Positions 18,942 through 26,722 of a stretch of 64,000 bases of DNA are shown here, in pieces. The DNA comes from Bog-950 sp964615305 (GTDB lineage Bacteria > Bacteroidota > Bacteroidia > Chitinophagales > LD1). Below the pieces are notes generated by a model. That model saw only the letters and a program-made list of their open reading frames with translations, was not told where the DNA came from and made no database searches. The translations under genes and the position numbers were made by a program. Each line of letters begins with the position of its first letter. Within the stretch, counting starts at the first letter, position 1. The DNA lies in NCBI GenBank assembly GCA_964615305.1, contig CAZTNA010000002.1, positions 248,001 through 312,000 of the forward strand, in the 5' to 3' direction.

Positions 18942-20380
18942 TGGAGCAAAAAAAAACACTCAATCTCCTCGATGCAACGCTGATTGTTTCCGGGTCTATG
19001 ATTGGCTCAGGAATTTTTATTGTAAGTGCTGATATAGCACGACAAACTGGCGGCTCGGGCTGGCTCTTACTTTCGTGGATTATTTCAGGAGTAATTACAC
19101 TCTTTGCTGCATTGAGTTATGGCGAGTTGGCAGGCATGTTTCCTCATGCAGGCGGGCAATATGTTTATTTAAAAAATGCCTACAATCCTTTAGTTGGTTT
19201 TCTCTATGGCTGGACAATTTTTTTAGTAGTGCAATGCGGTACCATTGCAGCCGTAGCCGTGGCGTTTGCGAAGTATACAGGTGTTTTAATTCCTGCATTG
19301 AGCGAAAACAATATTCTGTTTACGGCTGGTAGTTTTAAAATTTCTGCTGCGCAGTTGTTTGGCATATTTTCTATTCTGGTGTTAACGCTCATCAACAGTC
19401 GCGGGATTAACTACGGCAAAATTGTGGTTCGTGTTTTTACGTCCGCTAAACTCATCGCCCTATTCGGCATCATTTTCCTCGGTCTGTTTGTGTATGGAAG
19501 TGCTGATGTATGGAATGCTAACTGGAGCAACGCATTTAATTTATCGCATTTCGAAAAAGGTGTTGACGGAAATTGGATTCAGAGCAACCTTTCCACTATT
19601 GCCTTGTGCTCAGCTATAGGTGTTGGTTTGGTGGGATCTCTGTTTAGCAGCGATGCTTGGAATAACGTAACTTTTATTTCGGGCGATATTGAAAACCCCA
19701 AGCGAAATATTCCATTGAGCTTAGCAATTGGAACCGCTATTGTTGTGGTACTTTATCTATTGGCAAATGTGGCTTATCTGCATTTGCTGCCTCTTGCCGG
19801 AAACCCTGACGGAACTACTACTGTTGAACGCGGAATTCAGTTTGCACAAAACGAACGAGTAGGAACTGCCACTGCCGAAATGATGTTTGGCGGAGCAGCA
19901 GCTGTTATTATGGCGGTGCTGATAATGATTTCAACTTTTGGTTGCAACAATGGTATTGTGCTTTCAAGCGTACGCGTGTATCAGGCAATGGCGAAAGATG
20001 GTTTGTTCTTTTCGAAAATGAAAGACAACAATCAGTTTGGTGTACCGGGCTTTGCCCTATGGATTCAGTTTATATGGTCTGCATTGCTTTGCCTCAGCGG
20101 TAAATATGGCGATCTGCTCGATTACGTTATGTTTTCTGTTATGCTATTTTACATACTAACCATAGGAGGTTTGTTTATTCTACGCAATAAAAAACCTGAT
20201 GCTGATAGGCCTTATAAAGCGTGGGGGTATCCGGTGGTACCAGCTGTTTATTTATTTCTTGCAACAGCATTTTGCATCAACTTGTTGGTTGTAAAATTTT
20301 CTGCCTGTTGGCCGGGTTTAGTTATAGTAGCAGTAGGAGTTCCGGTATTTTATTACTGGAGAAGCAAAGCAACAGCATAA
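18941..20380 (+). CDS. APC-family amino acid permease (LAT/SteT-like)
   Basis: A 479-residue transporter with about 12 hydrophobic segments. The TM1 motif IVSGSMIGSGIFIVSADIAR near residue 15 and its overall pattern fit the L-type/SteT branch of the APC superfamily, different from the two preceding genes. The GTG start at 18941 overlaps the upstream TAG by one base, which ties its translation to that gene. Substrate unknown; members exchange Ser, Thr or large neutral amino acids. It ends 8 bases from the converging small gene at 20389. Confidence 0.88.
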   Translation: MEQKKTLNLLDATLIVSGSMIGSGIFIVSADIARQTGGSGWLLLSWIISGVITLFAALSYGELAGMFPHAGGQYVYLKNAYNPLVGFLYGWTIFLVVQCGTIAAVAVAFAKYTGVLIPALSENNILFTAGSFKISAAQLFGIFSILVLTLINSRGINYGKIVVRVFTSAKLIALFGIIFLGLFVYGSADVWNANWSNAFNLSHFEKGVDGNWIQSNLSTIALCSAIGVGLVGSLFSSDAWNNVTFISGDIENPKRNIPLSLAIGTAIVVVLYLLANVAYLHLLPLAGNPDGTTTVERGIQFAQNERVGTATAEMMFGGAAAVIMAVLIMISTFGCNNGIVLSSVRVYQAMAKDGLFFSKMKDNNQFGVPGFALWIQFIWSALLCLSGKYGDLLDYVMFSVMLFYILTIGGLFILRNKKPDADRPYKAWGYPVVPAVYLFLATAFCINLLVVKFSACWPGLVIVAVGVPVFYYWRSKATA

Positions 20381-20388
20381 GTTTGTAG

Positions 20389-20823
20389 TCAATTTACAAC
20401 CACTTTTGAGCTTAACTCATTTACTCGAATGGTTCCGCCACCGGTTAAATTACTATAAGTAATTTCGCCTTTTAGCAGCACCTGTTTACCGTTAATACTA
20501 AAATTACTGTCTGCTTCAAAGCGCACGCTCACCGGAAATACAGTTTCTTTTCTACCTGGAATACCCTGATTAAGATCTAATTGAAGATTAGCAAGTTCTT
20601 TGCCCTCTAAACTTAATCTTTGCTTAACTTGTTGAATAGTACTTGAAAGCAAGTTTGCATTACGTAAGTGCATTACCCACTTAATTTCATATCCGGAAGA
20701 TGATATGCGTGAACAAATGAACTTATCTTGCTTGGTTAGCTGCACCGGTTGACGGTTAAGCATCACCAGTACAATACCTATCAAAATAGCAATATACAAA
20801 CCCGCTTTTCTAAAGTTCATCAC
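20389..20823 (-). CDS. Single-pass membrane protein of unknown function
   Basis: A 144-residue protein with an N-terminal hydrophobic anchor (residues 7-22) after a short basic start, then a soluble domain outside the membrane that appears beta-rich, with short strands such as VFPVSVRFEAD and GGTIRVNEL. No lipobox and no family recognised. The start is either ATG at 20823 or 20820. It converges with the permease operon and diverges from the kinase-like gene. Confidence 0.68.
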   Translation of the reverse strand: MMNFRKAGLYIAILIGIVLVMLNRQPVQLTKQDKFICSRISSSGYEIKWVMHLRNANLLSSTIQQVKQRLSLEGKELANLQLDLNQGIPGRKETVFPVSVRFEADSNFSINGKQVLLKGEITYSNLTGGGTIRVNELSSKVVVN

Positions 20824-20918
20824 TCAAATAAAGGTTTTGTTTTTCACATCACTACACCACTTATTCACAACACTTGCCATCGAACTCATTTGCGTTAAAT
20901 TCACTAAAAATTATTGAA

Positions 20919-21491
20919 TTGAAAATAATAGGCATAACCGGAACTTTGGGAGCAGGCAAAGGCACAATTGTTGACTATCTTACTAAACATCATGGTTTCC
21001 TTCACTTCTCTGTGCGCGGATATTTGAGCAACATAATAAAAGCTAAAGGAAGTGAAGTAAATCGCGATACATTAGTAAACACCGCTAACGAATTACGTGC
21101 TAACAATTCGCCAAGTTTTATTGCTGAAGAGCTTTATCGAGAAGCAAAAGAAAGCAACACAAATTGTATAATTGAAAGCATTCGTACAGTGGGCGAGGTA
21201 ACCGCACTAAAAGCTAAAAGCGATTTTACTCTGTTTGCTATTGATGCCGACCAAAAGTTGCGGTATGCAAGAATATTGGAACGTGCTTCTGAAACAGACA
21301 AAGTTAGTTTCGAAACTTTTGTGGCAAACGAAGAACGTGAAATGAGCTCTACCGATTTAAATAAACAGAACATAAGTGCCTGCATACAAATGGCTGATTT
21401 TAAATTCACCAACAACGGCAGTTTCGATGAATTGTTTATTGAAGTAGATGAGGCCATTAAAAAAACAAACAATCAAATTCATGAGCGATAA
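20919..21491 (+). CDS. P-loop kinase-like protein (AAA_18 / dephospho-CoA kinase-like)
   Basis: The product has a Walker A GTLGAGKG at residues 7-14, directly after a hydrophobic strand KIIGIT, and a fold typical of small nucleoside/nucleotide kinases: an SVRGYL segment, ANELRANN, a strand CIIESIRTVGEV, and an RILERASETDK lid-like stretch. The TTG at 20919 puts the P-loop at the usual distance from the N-terminus; the longest frame starts with TTG at 20874. It overlaps the dCMP deaminase start by 11 bases, so both are probably made together, which suggests a nucleotide substrate. Whether it phosphorylates dNMP or is only kinase-like cannot be told. Confidence 0.8.
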   Translation: MKIIGITGTLGAGKGTIVDYLTKHHGFLHFSVRGYLSNIIKAKGSEVNRDTLVNTANELRANNSPSFIAEELYREAKESNTNCIIESIRTVGEVTALKAKSDFTLFAIDADQKLRYARILERASETDKVSFETFVANEEREMSSTDLNKQNISACIQMADFKFTNNGSFDELFIEVDEAIKKTNNQIHER

Positions 21492-21981
21492 AGCACAAGC
21501 ACCTTACGTACGACCAACTTGGGACGAATATTTTATGGAAGTAATGGATGCCATCAGCAAGCGGGCTACCTGTGGACGAGGGCGTAGTGGTTGTGTTATT
21601 TCGCTCAACAATCAATTATTGGTAACCGGTTACGTAGGCTCACCTATCGGCTTGCCTCACTGCGATGAAGTAGGACACCAGATGAAAAAAATGGTTCATG
21701 AAGATGGTAGCGTTACCGAACACTGTGTACGAACTGTTCATGCTGAACAAAATGCTATTTGCCAGGCAGCCAAGCGCGGAGTTGCATTAGATGGATCAAC
21801 ACTTTATTGCCGCATGACTCCTTGCCGTGTTTGCGCAATGCTAATAATTAACTGTGGAATTAGACGTGTTGTTTGCCAAAGAAAATATCATGCAGGCACG
21901 GAAAGCGAACAAATGTTTAAAACAGCCGGTGTTTCTCTAGAGTTCTTTCACGATGAAATGCAGAATTACGAAAAGCATTAA
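21481..21981 (+). CDS. dCMP (deoxycytidylate) deaminase
   Basis: The enzyme converts dCMP to dUMP, supplying substrate for thymidylate synthase. The zinc site is complete: His87-Ala-Glu89 (HAEQN) and PCRVC (Cys115, Cys118). The N-terminal RPTWDEYFMEVMDAISKRATC block with GYVGSPIGLPHC is characteristic of deoxycytidylate deaminases rather than tRNA or cytosine deaminases. The ATG at 21481 (166 residues) is chosen over the upstream frame start at 21448 since it matches family length. It overlaps the kinase-like gene by 11 bases. Allosteric control by dCTP/dTTP is known in some family members; it is not shown here. Confidence 0.9.
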   Translation: MSDKAQAPYVRPTWDEYFMEVMDAISKRATCGRGRSGCVISLNNQLLVTGYVGSPIGLPHCDEVGHQMKKMVHEDGSVTEHCVRTVHAEQNAICQAAKRGVALDGSTLYCRMTPCRVCAMLIINCGIRRVVCQRKYHAGTESEQMFKTAGVSLEFFHDEMQNYEKH

Positions 21982-21989
21982 TATTCTTT

Positions 21990-24617
21990 CTACTTCGGGA
22001 ACTTCAAAACGTTTTTTAATCGATCTTCAGCTTCTTTCTTTGCTTTAGCTGCTGCATCGGTTTTTGCTTTTTCAAATGCTTGCTTAGCTTGTTGCTCTGC
22101 GGCTTTGCGCAGTTGTTCTTCGGCTTGCTTTTTTAGATCTTCTACACGTGCTTTTGCTTCTTCTTCAGCTTTTTTCTTTAAATCTTCAGCAGCATTCTTT
22201 ACCATATCTTTTGCTGATGTGCCGTTGGCTAAAACTTTCTGAAGTTTCACCTGTGGTTTTGTAGTGGTTCCTGTAACTTTAAACAAAAACCCTACTACCT
22301 CCGGCATAGCATTTCCTAATCCGGGTACTTTAGAAAGATATCCTTGAGCAATGGAAGATGCTGCGCCTAACTCTTTACTCGGCACATCCATCCGCATATC
22401 GTAATCAATAGTCTGGTCGAAACCATTACTGCCTTGCACATTAACATTATATCCGTTACCAAATTTTAAATCTGTAGGATCTACGAACACACGTCCTGAT
22501 TTAAACTTTAACACAGTCCATGAATTTTTTAGCTCTAGATTTTGGAGGGCAGGTATTTTAGCCACTTCGGTAACTTTCTGTAAAATAGGCAAACCGACAA
22601 TTTTTGCTGAAGGTATTTCTACCTTACCGTCACCTGTAAGTGAAGAATAATCTACACTCATATCCGGTTTCAGTTTACCGCTGCCTTTCATGTCACTACT
22701 AAAATTTCCTTGTATATATTTCATAACCGGAGCTAGTTTATCACTCATTCCAACTTGCTTGTAAGTTTGTTGAATGTCAAAATTGTTAATGTCGTAATTA
22801 AATGACACATCGGGGTAGTCGCGATTCTTTGTATCATACACTGCCGAAATAGTTGCGTCACCACCAAGTACATTGGCAAAAAGATTATTTAAATGTATAG
22901 CTTCATCTACAACCTGTACCTGACCTTTTACATTGGTTAGCTCAATCTTTTCATAAAAGAGTTTACCAAATTGAGAATTAGCTGTAAAGTTTATGTGCGC
23001 AGGTACCTTAAAAAATTGCGTATTAGACGTATCTGCATTTTTGGTGGCTGTAGCGTTATCTTTTTGTAACCATTCATTTGCATCAAATTGTGCTGAACGT
23101 AGGGTTATCTCTCCTGTCAAGTCGCCTTTGCCAAACGCGTAAGCCATAAAATTATCTAGCGTACCGGTAGCATTAAAATCACTTTTGCCAATTGCTGCCG
23201 AAAAATTATTGAGCTTAACATTTTGAGGGTTAAAGGTCATTAGCATACTCATAACTTTTACGGCCATGGGAGTTTCCTTGCTGTCATATATCAGGTTGCT
23301 GATTTTGGCATTACCGGAAGCATGTATAGCGTTATAATTTTTATTGTCCACATCGCTTTTTTTGCCCTTGAAATCTAAATCCATTGCCAGTAAACCCGTG
23401 AGTGTTTTTAATCCTTCAATAGGGTAAAATTTAGGAACATTTGCCAGGTTTAACCTACCAGTAACATTTGCTGTTACATTAGGATTACTTATTGGAGTGC
23501 GTACGTTTATGCGGGCATCAACCGGGTCAGTTCCTGCTTCTAAATGAAGTTTTGAAACATCAACAATCGTAAAATCTAAATTGCCCTGGGGTTTCGTAAT
23601 GTTACCGGCTATTGAAATGTTTTTTACTGCAACGGGGAGACCCGGATATTGAAACAATCCATTGGCAACTTTTAGGTTTACATTAAAGGCCGGATAATTT
23701 TTTTCTTTCAATTCTCCCTTTACATTTCCATCAAGTGCTAATGACCCACTGGTTTTTACCTTATCAAAATCTTTCTGATACACAGCAGGTATAAGCGAAA
23801 GAATACTCTTGAACTGAGTTTGCTTTGTCTTAAACTTTACATCTAATGCAGTTAGGTCTTTCTTGGGTTGCACCCATCCATCAAACTCTAAGTGCAGATC
23901 GTTGAGCGATACTGAATTTTCTTTAAAAGTGTATTTACTTATTGTGTTGTCAATACTTATTCTCATCTCAGCACTAAGTTTTACTTTACTTAGATATGGC
24001 ACAGCACCGCTTTTATAGGTTAGTTCAGCAATGCTTGTTTTAGTTATCAGGTCATATACACTCTGTGTAATATCTCCACTACCTTCAAAGTCAAGACCGT
24101 GAATTTTTGCAGATGTATTTCCTTGCTTATCTGTATAAGTTATCTCTCCGTTCACTATCTTATACTTCTTAATTTCTAACGCAAATTTTTCAGACTCTTC
24201 TGATGCTGACGTATGTTTTGTTTCTTTTGTTATATCCCAGTTAGCCTTTCCGCTATAGTTAACTATGGCATTAACAGTAGGGTTCGTTAAGTTAAGTGCC
24301 AGAAGTTTGTATTTCTCTCCTTTTAATACAGTCAGAATATCAAGCGTAAATCCAAAATTACTTACCCGTACCAATGTATCTCCTTTAAACGAGTCCACTC
24401 CTACTACAGATAAATCGTTTATTGAAAAATTAAAGTTGGGGAAGCTTTTTATGAGAGACAAACTAAAGCTACCATAATTAACCTTTGCATTCAATTGCGT
24501 ATTGATCTCTTCTTTTAATACAGCATTTATTTTTTCTTGGAATAAAAATGGCGCTGTAAACAGAAACACAAACAACAATAAAGCCACCACCACTAAACCA
24601 ATTAATACCTTCTTCAT
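21990..24617 (-). CDS. AsmA-family envelope protein
   Basis: An 875-residue protein with an N-terminal membrane anchor (residues 4-22) then a long periplasmic beta-rich region, including the AsmA_N pattern just after the anchor (SFPNFNFSINDLSV) and an AsmA_2-like C-terminal part. The last ~85 residues are a Lys/Ala/Glu-rich coiled coil. AsmA-like proteins form long lipid-carrying grooves between the membranes and affect outer-membrane phospholipid balance. The ATG at 24617 is chosen because the upstream TTG (24635) lies inside the promoter -7 box. Its stop is 8 bases from the converging dCMP deaminase gene. Confidence 0.88.
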   Translation of the reverse strand: MKKVLIGLVVVALLLFVFLFTAPFLFQEKINAVLKEEINTQLNAKVNYGSFSLSLIKSFPNFNFSINDLSVVGVDSFKGDTLVRVSNFGFTLDILTVLKGEKYKLLALNLTNPTVNAIVNYSGKANWDITKETKHTSASEESEKFALEIKKYKIVNGEITYTDKQGNTSAKIHGLDFEGSGDITQSVYDLITKTSIAELTYKSGAVPYLSKVKLSAEMRISIDNTISKYTFKENSVSLNDLHLEFDGWVQPKKDLTALDVKFKTKQTQFKSILSLIPAVYQKDFDKVKTSGSLALDGNVKGELKEKNYPAFNVNLKVANGLFQYPGLPVAVKNISIAGNITKPQGNLDFTIVDVSKLHLEAGTDPVDARINVRTPISNPNVTANVTGRLNLANVPKFYPIEGLKTLTGLLAMDLDFKGKKSDVDNKNYNAIHASGNAKISNLIYDSKETPMAVKVMSMLMTFNPQNVKLNNFSAAIGKSDFNATGTLDNFMAYAFGKGDLTGEITLRSAQFDANEWLQKDNATATKNADTSNTQFFKVPAHINFTANSQFGKLFYEKIELTNVKGQVQVVDEAIHLNNLFANVLGGDATISAVYDTKNRDYPDVSFNYDINNFDIQQTYKQVGMSDKLAPVMKYIQGNFSSDMKGSGKLKPDMSVDYSSLTGDGKVEIPSAKIVGLPILQKVTEVAKIPALQNLELKNSWTVLKFKSGRVFVDPTDLKFGNGYNVNVQGSNGFDQTIDYDMRMDVPSKELGAASSIAQGYLSKVPGLGNAMPEVVGFLFKVTGTTTKPQVKLQKVLANGTSAKDMVKNAAEDLKKKAEEEAKARVEDLKKQAEEQLRKAAEQQAKQAFEKAKTDAAAKAKKEAEDRLKNVLKFPK

Positions 24618-24632
24618 TACAATAATTTTTCC

Positions 24633-24640
24633 CAAACGTA
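24633..24640 (-). promoter_or_regulatory. -7 promoter box for the AsmA-like gene
   Basis: TACGTTTG on the minus strand, a perfect TAnnTTTG match, ends 15 bases before the ATG at 24617. No clear TTG at -33. It overlaps the alternative TTG start at 24635, arguing against that start. Confidence 0.5.
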
Positions 24641-24779
24641 AAAGAATTAACAGAAAACAGGAGACTGTTTATACAGCCTATAACACATTTTATAATACTG
24701 AAAGTCAATGATTAAAAGAGAATTTTTACAACTTAGTATACCTAAATTTATACTTTATGCGTTATATAAATGATTGCAC

Positions 24780-24787
24780 TATTTTTG
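24780..24787 (+). promoter_or_regulatory. -7 promoter box for the lipoprotein at 24811
   Basis: TATTTTTG is a perfect TAnnTTTG match, 23 bases before the ATG. The -33 region is weak. Confidence 0.45.
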
Positions 24788-24810
24788 AAACCATTTAAAC
24801 AAACTTCATT

Positions 24811-25644
24811 ATGAAAAGCAACAAACAGTTTCGCTCTTTAGCCGCTATGTTTTTGGTATGTGTCTTTATTTTTACAGCTTGTAAAAAGAAAGAAACTTAC
24901 GATTACGATGCCGCTGACTCACATTCAACAAGTGACAACATTTTTAAAGACATCAACAAAGTAATCAACGATGGAGCTGCCGATGGTGGTGTAAGCGGTA
25001 AAAACGAAAGCACACTAGACAATACCTGTGCAACAGTTAATGTAACACCATCAGGAAATTTTGTTTTCCCTAAAACAGTAACAGTTGACTTTGGATTGCT
25101 TGGATGTACCGACCAGTATGGAGTTCACCGCAGGGGAAAAGTTACAGGTGTATTTAGTGATTATCTGCACAATCCTGGAGCCCATGTTGCTGTAACATTT
25201 CAGGATTACTACGTAAATGGCAATAAAGTAGAGGGCCTGTATAACTTGGCAAACACAAGTGTTAATACCACTTCGCGAAGCTTTAAAGACACTATTACGA
25301 ACGGCAAAATTACTCGTAGCACAGACGGCAAAACAATAACATGGAATGCTACCAGATACAGCGACCAAACCCAAGGTTTTGCTTCTACAGCCGATTTGTC
25401 TGATGATGAATACACAGGTGGAGGGCAAAGCGATGGCATAGGTTTTAATGGAAAAAGTTTCTCTGCAACATCTACCAATGTAGTATGGCGACTTGCTTGC
25501 AAATATTTGGTAAGTGGCTTAGTAACCATTTACAGCGGCACGGATCCCAAACCAGTAAAAGTTGATTTTGGCAATGGAACATGTGATAATGTTTACACTG
25601 TTAGCTATGATATTTACCATGCTGATTTAAATTTCTGGTACTAA
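24811..25644 (+). CDS. Lipoprotein of unknown function
   Basis: A 277-residue protein. The signal peptide ends in a lipobox FTAC at residues 21-24, followed by KKK. The mature protein is beta-rich with Gly- and Asp-containing turns, and has cysteines at about residues 71, 94, 229 and 251 that could pair. The second half has a strand-rich segment ending in VDFGNGTCDNVYTVSYD. I recognise this general type as a Bacteroidota lipoprotein but cannot name a domain. Monocistronic: a promoter box precedes it and a strong terminator follows. Confidence 0.78.
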   Translation: MKSNKQFRSLAAMFLVCVFIFTACKKKETYDYDAADSHSTSDNIFKDINKVINDGAADGGVSGKNESTLDNTCATVNVTPSGNFVFPKTVTVDFGLLGCTDQYGVHRRGKVTGVFSDYLHNPGAHVAVTFQDYYVNGNKVEGLYNLANTSVNTTSRSFKDTITNGKITRSTDGKTITWNATRYSDQTQGFASTADLSDDEYTGGGQSDGIGFNGKSFSATSTNVVWRLACKYLVSGLVTIYSGTDPKPVKVDFGNGTCDNVYTVSYDIYHADLNFWY

Positions 25645-25668
25645 TCAAAATGTTTGGCTTTGCTCATG

Positions 25669-25694
25669 CCCCGAGATACTCTCGGGGTTTTTTT
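25669..25694 (+). terminator. Rho-independent terminator after lipoprotein gene
   Basis: A perfect 7-bp stem CCCCGAG/CTCGGGG with a five-base loop, followed by seven T residues. Confidence 0.92.
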
Positions 25695-25733
25695 GTACCC
25701 AATATTGGATGTACCCATATTTGGGGATGCTTT

Positions 25734-25767
25734 TTTGCTATATTACACAGCACAGATACTACTTTTG
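25734..25767 (+). promoter_or_regulatory. Promoter for the small Lys-rich exported protein
   Basis: TTTG (25734-25737), 22 bases, then TACTTTTG (25760-25767), a perfect -7 match. The spacer is slightly longer than usual. The ATG lies 36 bases downstream. Confidence 0.55.
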
Positions 25768-25803
25768 TTCAACATTTTTTTTAAACCTCTAAATTAAATT
25801 ACC

Positions 25804-26049
25804 ATGAAAAAAGGATTCCTAATCGTTCCGCTGTCAATGGCTATAATGGCTGTAACAGCACAAAACTCAACTTCAATGCAGAACTCATCTGCATCGAAAT
25901 CGCGCACAAAGTCTGAACTAAAATCAGGAGCAACAGTTTCCGCTAATGAATCGAAAGACAATGGCGGCAACTCTACTGCAAAAAAGAAAGCAGCAGCTAA
26001 GAAAAAAGCAGTGGCTAAAAAGAAATCAGCGGCTCCAGCAAAGCACTAG
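25804..26049 (+). CDS. Small exported Lys/Ala-rich basic protein
   Basis: An 81-residue protein. Residues 1-20 look like a signal peptide (KKG, hydrophobic core, cleavage around TAQ). Then come ~35 Ser/Asn/Thr-rich residues and a C-terminal tail of KKKAAAKKKAVAKKKSA type, resembling the AAAKKK repeats of histone H1-like proteins. It has its own promoter and a strong terminator, so it is a real, monocistronic, possibly well-expressed gene. A nucleic-acid binding tail behind a signal peptide is odd: it may bind anionic polymers at the surface, or the N-terminus may act as an anchor. Function unknown. Confidence 0.72.
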   Translation: MKKGFLIVPLSMAIMAVTAQNSTSMQNSSASKSRTKSELKSGATVSANESKDNGGNSTAKKKAAAKKKAVAKKKSAAPAKH

Positions 26050-26060
26050 TTACAAAAAAA

Positions 26061-26089
26061 ACACCGGCAACTCACCGGTGTTTTTTTTT
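26061..26089 (+). terminator. Rho-independent terminator after the Lys-rich gene
   Basis: A perfect 7-bp stem ACACCGG/CCGGTGT with a seven-base loop, leading into a run of nine T residues, 11 bases after the stop codon. Confidence 0.93.
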
Positions 26090-26147
26090 ATTTTACTAGG
26101 GTGAGTTAACCCATTTTTTACCCTGCAAGTTTTTGTTAACCGGCATC

Positions 26148-26177
26148 TTGGCTCAGCCAATATCATTTATAAGTTTG
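26148..26177 (+). promoter_or_regulatory. Promoter for the MarR-family gene, leaderless geometry
   Basis: TTG (26148-26150), exactly 19 bases, then TAAGTTTG (26170-26177), a perfect -7 box. Four bases (CGAC) separate it from the ATG at 26182. This is the best promoter match in the window and predicts a leaderless or near-leaderless transcript. Confidence 0.68.
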
Positions 26178-26181
26178 CGAC

Positions 26182-26634
26182 ATGGCATCTTTAGAGGACG
26201 AAATTAAGCAGCGGAAATTTCAAAGCGAGTTTCACAAAGCGGTTGTGAACATTATTTATACCGGCAATTGGATGCACGCATTTAATGCCGGAAAACTGAA
26301 ACAGTTTCAACTTACCCCTGAGCAATATAATGTGCTTCGTATTTTACGAGGTTCACACCCAAAACCCCTCATGCTGGTTGAAATTACATCCCGCATGCTC
26401 GACAAATCGAGTAATGCTACAAGATTAGTTGAAAAACTACGAGTAAAGGGTTTTGTAAGGCGTGAGTTATGTGAAAACAACAGACGTCAGGTAGATATAA
26501 TGATAACCGGTAAAGGAATGGAGGTATTAGCCACCATTGACCGCGAACAGGAAGAATGGAACTTTATTTTTAATAAAATTTCTGCGGCAGATGCAAAAGA
26601 GCTTAACCGCATATTGGACGCCATTCGATCATAA
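26182..26634 (+). CDS. MarR-family transcriptional regulator
   Basis: A 150-residue winged-helix protein. Residues ~45-115 hold the domain: LTPEQYNVLRILRGSHP, then the recognition helix region DKSSNATRLVEKLRVKGFV, and the wing RRELCENNRRQVDIMITGKGM. Flanking helices form the usual dimer interface. It probably represses its own or a neighbouring gene in response to a small ligand; no target is evident. The next gene, dnaX, is a housekeeping gene and an unlikely target. Confidence 0.88.
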   Translation: MASLEDEIKQRKFQSEFHKAVVNIIYTGNWMHAFNAGKLKQFQLTPEQYNVLRILRGSHPKPLMLVEITSRMLDKSSNATRLVEKLRVKGFVRRELCENNRRQVDIMITGKGMEVLATIDREQEEWNFIFNKISAADAKELNRILDAIRS

Positions 26635-26722
26635 ACTGTATTTTGGGTTACACCCAACACACCTTTTCCACATTAACATTCCGTCTATTTCTGTATGAAA
26701 AATTTTATGCAGTTTGCGCACC

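Noticed and set aside
16517..18949. Long minus-strand frames of 119-127 residues opposite the permeases
   Set aside because: Shadows of strongly hydrophobic coding sequence; the paralogous regions give matching shadows, and they lack credible start regions.
24618..24635. TTG start of the AsmA-like gene at 24635
   Set aside because: It lies inside the TACGTTTG -7 box; the ATG at 24617 starts just before the membrane anchor.
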